DNA of 8,780 nt from an uncultured Ruminococcus sp. GTDB lineage: Bacteria; Bacillota; Clostridia; Oscillospirales; Acutalibacteraceae. Shown here one piece after another: positions 6,595 to 8,780 of the stretch. The notes below the pieces were generated by a model. That model was not told the origin of the DNA and made no database searches. It worked only from the letters and a program-made list of their open reading frames with translations. Each line of letters opens with the position of its first letter. Position 1 is the first letter of the stretch. The translations under genes were made by a program, and so were the position numbers. The stretch spans positions 1 through 8,780 of the forward strand of contig CACZSM010000205.1 in assembly GCA_902783815.1 (NCBI GenBank). Direction: 5' to 3'.

Positions 6595-8139
6595 ATGGCG
6601 AAAACCAGAGCTCAGAAGAGCTTTATGAATGTAGGTGTAATGATCATATATGAGGTTGTTGTGCTTGTATGCGGTCTTATTACGCCAAAGCTGATATTGA
6701 TACATTATGGATCTGCATATAATGGGGTCGTGTCATCTATAACCCAGTTCCTGAGCCTTATAACTATTCTCAGGGCAGGAGTCGCCGGAGCAACGAGAGT
6801 TGCCCTGTATAAGACCCTTGCAGACGGTGATATACTTGCAACAAGCCGGATAGTCAGGGCAACGGAGATCTTTCTGCGAAGGATAGCGTATATATTTATA
6901 GGATATCTTGTAATCCTTGCGCTTGGCTTCAAACTTGTTGCAGATACGAGTGTAAGCTGGGAGGAGTGTGCGTCCCTTGTTATAATCATAGGACTCGGCA
7001 CATTCGCTCAGTATTACTTCGGACTGACCTATCAGACATTGCTTACAGCCGACCAGAAGAATTATATTTACTATATCCAGCAGACTCTTATTACTATTGC
7101 CAATACTGTCATTGCTGTCATTATGATAGAAAACGGCGCATCTATACAGGCATTCAAAATGGGCAGTGCAGTAGTATTTGTTGCAGGGCCGATACTTCTG
7201 AGTATGTATGTAAAAAAGAAGTATAAGCTGGTAAAAAAATGTGAGCCGGATAATGCCGCAATAAACCAGAAATGGGATGTAATGGGACTTGCTATTGCAA
7301 ATATCATTCATGAGAATACTGATGTAGTTATTCTTACCTTCTTTTGCAGTGATGTAGTTGTTTCAGTGTATATGGTATATACTCTGGTTATAAATGGTCT
7401 GAAAAAGGTGCTTTCGGTATTCACGAACGGTCTTGAAGCCGCTTTCGGAAATATGTGGGCAAAGAATGAAAAGGGGGCTATAAAGAGGAATCTTGGAATT
7501 TTTGAACTTATGATATATTCGTTCATATCTATAGTTTTCTCTTGTACAATGGTTCTGATACTGCCTTTTGTTGCTCTATATACAGTAGATGCAAAAGACA
7601 GGGCTATGGTAGAATATATACATCCTGTTTATGCGGTGATAGCGGTAATGGCGCAGGCGTTTTTCTGTATGAGGCTTCCGTATATGACGCTCGTTCAGGC
7701 AGCAGGACGCTACAAGGAAACAAGGAATGGTTCATTTTTTGAAGCCGGAATAAATCTTGCACTTTCGCTTTCACTGGTACCGTTTTTATCACTTGTAGGA
7801 GTAGCGATAGGTACTTTGGCTGCTGATATTTTCAGAACTATACAGTATGCAAAATATTGCTGCGATCATCTTGTGGATATGACCTATATGCAGGTCGTAA
7901 AACGCTTTGGATGGACAATAATGAATATTGCGCTGAGTATGGGAGTGTATTTCCTGATAAGCGGATTATTCAAGATAGAATCATGGGGAATGTGGGTAAT
8001 AGTTGCAATGGTAATGGTGGTCATATCCTCGCTGATAACCCTTATATCGGCATTTTTGTTCTATAAGAAGGATCTTATGGAAACAGTTGATGTGTTTAAA
8101 AGAACCCTTTTCAAAAGGAAGGGTAAAAAGCATAATTGA
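6595..8139 (+). CDS. Wzx-type oligosaccharide flippase (MOP superfamily)
   Basis: Polytopic membrane protein, 514 residues, of the polysaccharide transport/MATE-like superfamily, expected to flip lipid-linked repeat units across the cytoplasmic membrane. About 12 hydrophobic segments are visible, among them 12-36, 95-117, 125-147, 160-178, 188-206, 245-265, 303-330, 343-360, 384-410, 441-459 and 465-489. Family-like features are an early ITPKLILIHYGSAYNG (29-44), FFCSDVVVSVYMVY (249-262) and the cationic tail FKRTLFKRKGKKHN. The start at 6595 is supported by GAGGGG (6577-6582), although a spacing of 12 bases is long. An alternative Met at residue 11 has no better ribosome site and would drop the basic N-terminus. 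The gene begins 20 bases after the second pyruvyl transferase gene. It is the last gene of the cluster, and no clear intrinsic terminator follows. Substrate specificity cannot be read from sequence. Confidence 0.92.
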   Translation: MAKTRAQKSFMNVGVMIIYEVVVLVCGLITPKLILIHYGSAYNGVVSSITQFLSLITILRAGVAGATRVALYKTLADGDILATSRIVRATEIFLRRIAYIFIGYLVILALGFKLVADTSVSWEECASLVIIIGLGTFAQYYFGLTYQTLLTADQKNYIYYIQQTLITIANTVIAVIMIENGASIQAFKMGSAVVFVAGPILLSMYVKKKYKLVKKCEPDNAAINQKWDVMGLAIANIIHENTDVVILTFFCSDVVVSVYMVYTLVINGLKKVLSVFTNGLEAAFGNMWAKNEKGAIKRNLGIFELMIYSFISIVFSCTMVLILPFVALYTVDAKDRAMVEYIHPVYAVIAVMAQAFFCMRLPYMTLVQAAGRYKETRNGSFFEAGINLALSLSLVPFLSLVGVAIGTLAADIFRTIQYAKYCCDHLVDMTYMQVVKRFGWTIMNIALSMGVYFLISGLFKIESWGMWVIVAMVMVVISSLITLISAFLFYKKDLMETVDVFKRTLFKRKGKKHN

Positions 8140-8164
8140 CATCGGGGATTGACAATTATTGATA
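8135..8164 (+). repeat. ATTGACA direct repeats at the ilvD promoter
   Basis: ATTGACA occurs at 8135-8141 and 8148-8154, spaced 13 bases start to start, with a degenerate third copy ATTGATA at 8158-8164. The first copy overlaps the flippase stop codon and the second contains the -35 hexamer. The copies could be a tandem protein-binding site or a chance result of short AT-rich sequence. No second usable -10 is found for the first TTGACA. Confidence 0.35.
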
Positions 8165-8177
8165 TGGTATTTATAAT
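8149..8177 (+). promoter_or_regulatory. Full-consensus SigA/sigma-70 promoter for ilvD
   Basis: TTGACA (8149-8154) and TATAAT (8172-8177) match both consensus hexamers at all 12 positions with the optimal 17-base spacer. Transcription should start near 8184, giving an untranslated leader of about 37 bases. That is too short for a T-box or a leader-peptide attenuator, so any control would be at the promoter itself. It makes ilvD transcription independent of the polysaccharide operon. Confidence 0.88.
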
Positions 8178-8186
8178 AGTTGTATA

Positions 8187-8202
8187 TTAATTTTTTGATT
8201 AA
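8187..8202 (+). repeat. Short inverted repeat at the predicted ilvD transcript start
   Basis: TTAAT (8187-8191) and ATTAA (8198-8202) are perfect 5-base inverted arms around TTTTTG, starting a few bases after the predicted start of transcription. The position would suit an operator, but the arms are short and entirely A/T, so chance is likely. Confidence 0.2.
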
Positions 8203-8220
8203 GGAAAGCAGGTAATTGTA

Positions 8221-8780
8221 ATGAATAGTGATTCAATAAAAAAGGGCGTACAGTGTGCACCGCAGAGATCTTTGCTCAGAGCATTGGGAATGACTGATGA
8301 GGAAATTGCAAAACCTATGGTAGGTATTGTCAGCTCGTATAATGAGATAGTTCCGGGTCATATGAATATTGATAAGATCGTCAATGCCGTAAAGCAGGGA
8401 GTTGCTATGGCAGGCGGTAACCCGGTCGTATTTCCGGCAATAGCTGTTTGTGACGGTATTGCAATGGGTCATAAGGGAATGAAATATTCACTTGTTACCC
8501 GTGACCTTATTGCTGATTCTACTGAGGCTATGGCTATCGCTCATGCTTTTGATGCGCTTGTAATGATACCTAACTGTGATAAGAATGTTCCTGGTCTGCT
8601 TATGGCTGCGGCAAGAGTTAATGTTCCGACAATATTCGTAAGCGGCGGTCCTATGCTTGCAGGAAGAGTAAAGGGAGAAAAAAGGAGTCTTTCAAGTATA
8701 TTTGAAGCAGTAGGCTCCTATAACTCAGGCAAGATAGATGAAGAAGAACTTAACGAGTTTGAAAATAAGGTATGTCCGAG
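8221..8780 (+). CDS. ilvD: Dihydroxy-acid dehydratase, N-terminal part (3' end outside window)
   Basis: Dehydrates 2,3-dihydroxy-isovalerate and -methylvalerate to the 2-keto acids before valine and isoleucine (leucine also depends on it); cytoplasmic iron-sulfur enzyme. The 186 complete codons here are about a third of the usual 550-615 residue protein. It begins NSDSIKKG and continues with APQRSLLRALG (13-23), NEIVPGHMNI (41-50), VCDGIAMGHKGMKYSL (76-91), NCDKNVPG (118-125) and SGGPM (141-145). Cys77 and Cys119 are the expected cluster ligands; Asp78 and Asp120 should bind Mg2+, and Lys121 is the lysine carbamylated in characterised enzymes. PGH at 45-47, as in E. coli IlvD and without the extra Cys of plant-type [2Fe-2S] enzymes, suggests an oxygen-sensitive [4Fe-4S] type. 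The ATG at 8221 is preceded by AAGGAAAG (8201-8208, spacing 12) and a closer AGG at 8210-8212. Phosphogluconate dehydratase (Edd) is a relative but fits less well. Confidence 0.96.
   Translation, partial: MNSDSIKKGVQCAPQRSLLRALGMTDEEIAKPMVGIVSSYNEIVPGHMNIDKIVNAVKQGVAMAGGNPVVFPAIAVCDGIAMGHKGMKYSLVTRDLIADSTEAMAIAHAFDALVMIPNCDKNVPGLLMAAARVNVPTIFVSGGPMLAGRVKGEKRSLSSIFEAVGSYNSGKIDEEELNEFENKVCP

Noticed and set aside
6733..7311. 192-codon open frame on the minus strand inside the flippase gene
   Set aside because: Its translation is rich in Tyr, Cys and Ile with no recognisable motif, and it lies fully opposite a well-supported membrane protein gene.
8104..8124. Overlapping hairpins ACCCTT/AAGGGT and CCTTTTCAAAAGG near the end of the flippase gene
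   Set aside because: They lie inside the coding sequence for the basic C-terminal tail and are followed by A-rich, not T-rich, sequence, so they do not look like a terminator on the + strand.
1..8780. CRISPR array, tRNA, rRNA, insertion sequence or prophage element
   Set aside because: No regularly spaced repeats, no tRNA-like cloverleaf, no transposase or integrase motifs and no terminal inverted repeats were found on reading the window.

Overview
This window is the downstream part of a surface-polysaccharide (capsule or exopolysaccharide) locus, followed by the start of an unrelated amino-acid biosynthesis gene. All eight genes lie on the + strand. The DNA is moderately AT-rich, with purine-rich Shine-Dalgarno sites, heavy use of ATA for Ile and AGA/AGG for Arg, one TTG start, and consensus SigA-type promoter elements. 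Together with the protein families (EpsG-type polymerase, clostridial-looking IlvD), this suggests a low-GC Gram-positive of the Clostridia, perhaps a gut or rumen Lachnospiraceae/Ruminococcaceae member. The lineage is an inference, not a match I could check.

Layout. 1-855: C-terminal two thirds of UDP-glucose 6-dehydrogenase, cut by the left window edge. 883-1941: GT4-fold glycosyltransferase. 1938-3104: a polysaccharide pyruvyl transferase family protein, overlapping the previous gene by ATGA. 3120-4025: GT2-family glycosyltransferase. 4026-4176: the only sizeable gap inside the locus, 23% G+C, holding a weak terminator-like hairpin, an extended -10 promoter candidate and a CodY-box-like palindrome. 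4177-5334: EpsG/Wzy-type polymerase starting at TTG. 5348-6574: a second, divergent pyruvyl transferase family protein. 6595-8139: Wzx-type flippase. 8140-8220: short gap with a full-consensus promoter (TTGACA-N17-TATAAT). 8221-8780: first 186 codons of dihydroxy-acid dehydratase (IlvD), cut by the right edge.

How they work together (inference from family roles). The dehydrogenase supplies UDP-glucuronate. The two glycosyltransferases extend a lipid-linked repeat unit at the inner face of the membrane. One or both pyruvyl transferase family proteins may add ketal-pyruvate groups. The flippase moves the unit across the membrane and the EpsG/Wzy protein polymerises it. The product would probably be acidic. 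The initiating phosphoglycosyl transferase, chain-length control proteins and any further transferases are not in the window.

The locus looks like an ordinary Wzx/Wzy-dependent cluster rather than a new kind of system. The points most worth a second look are the CodY-like site overlapping a promoter candidate in front of the polymerase gene, the two unlike pyruvyl transferase family genes, and the strong separate promoter of ilvD at the cluster boundary.
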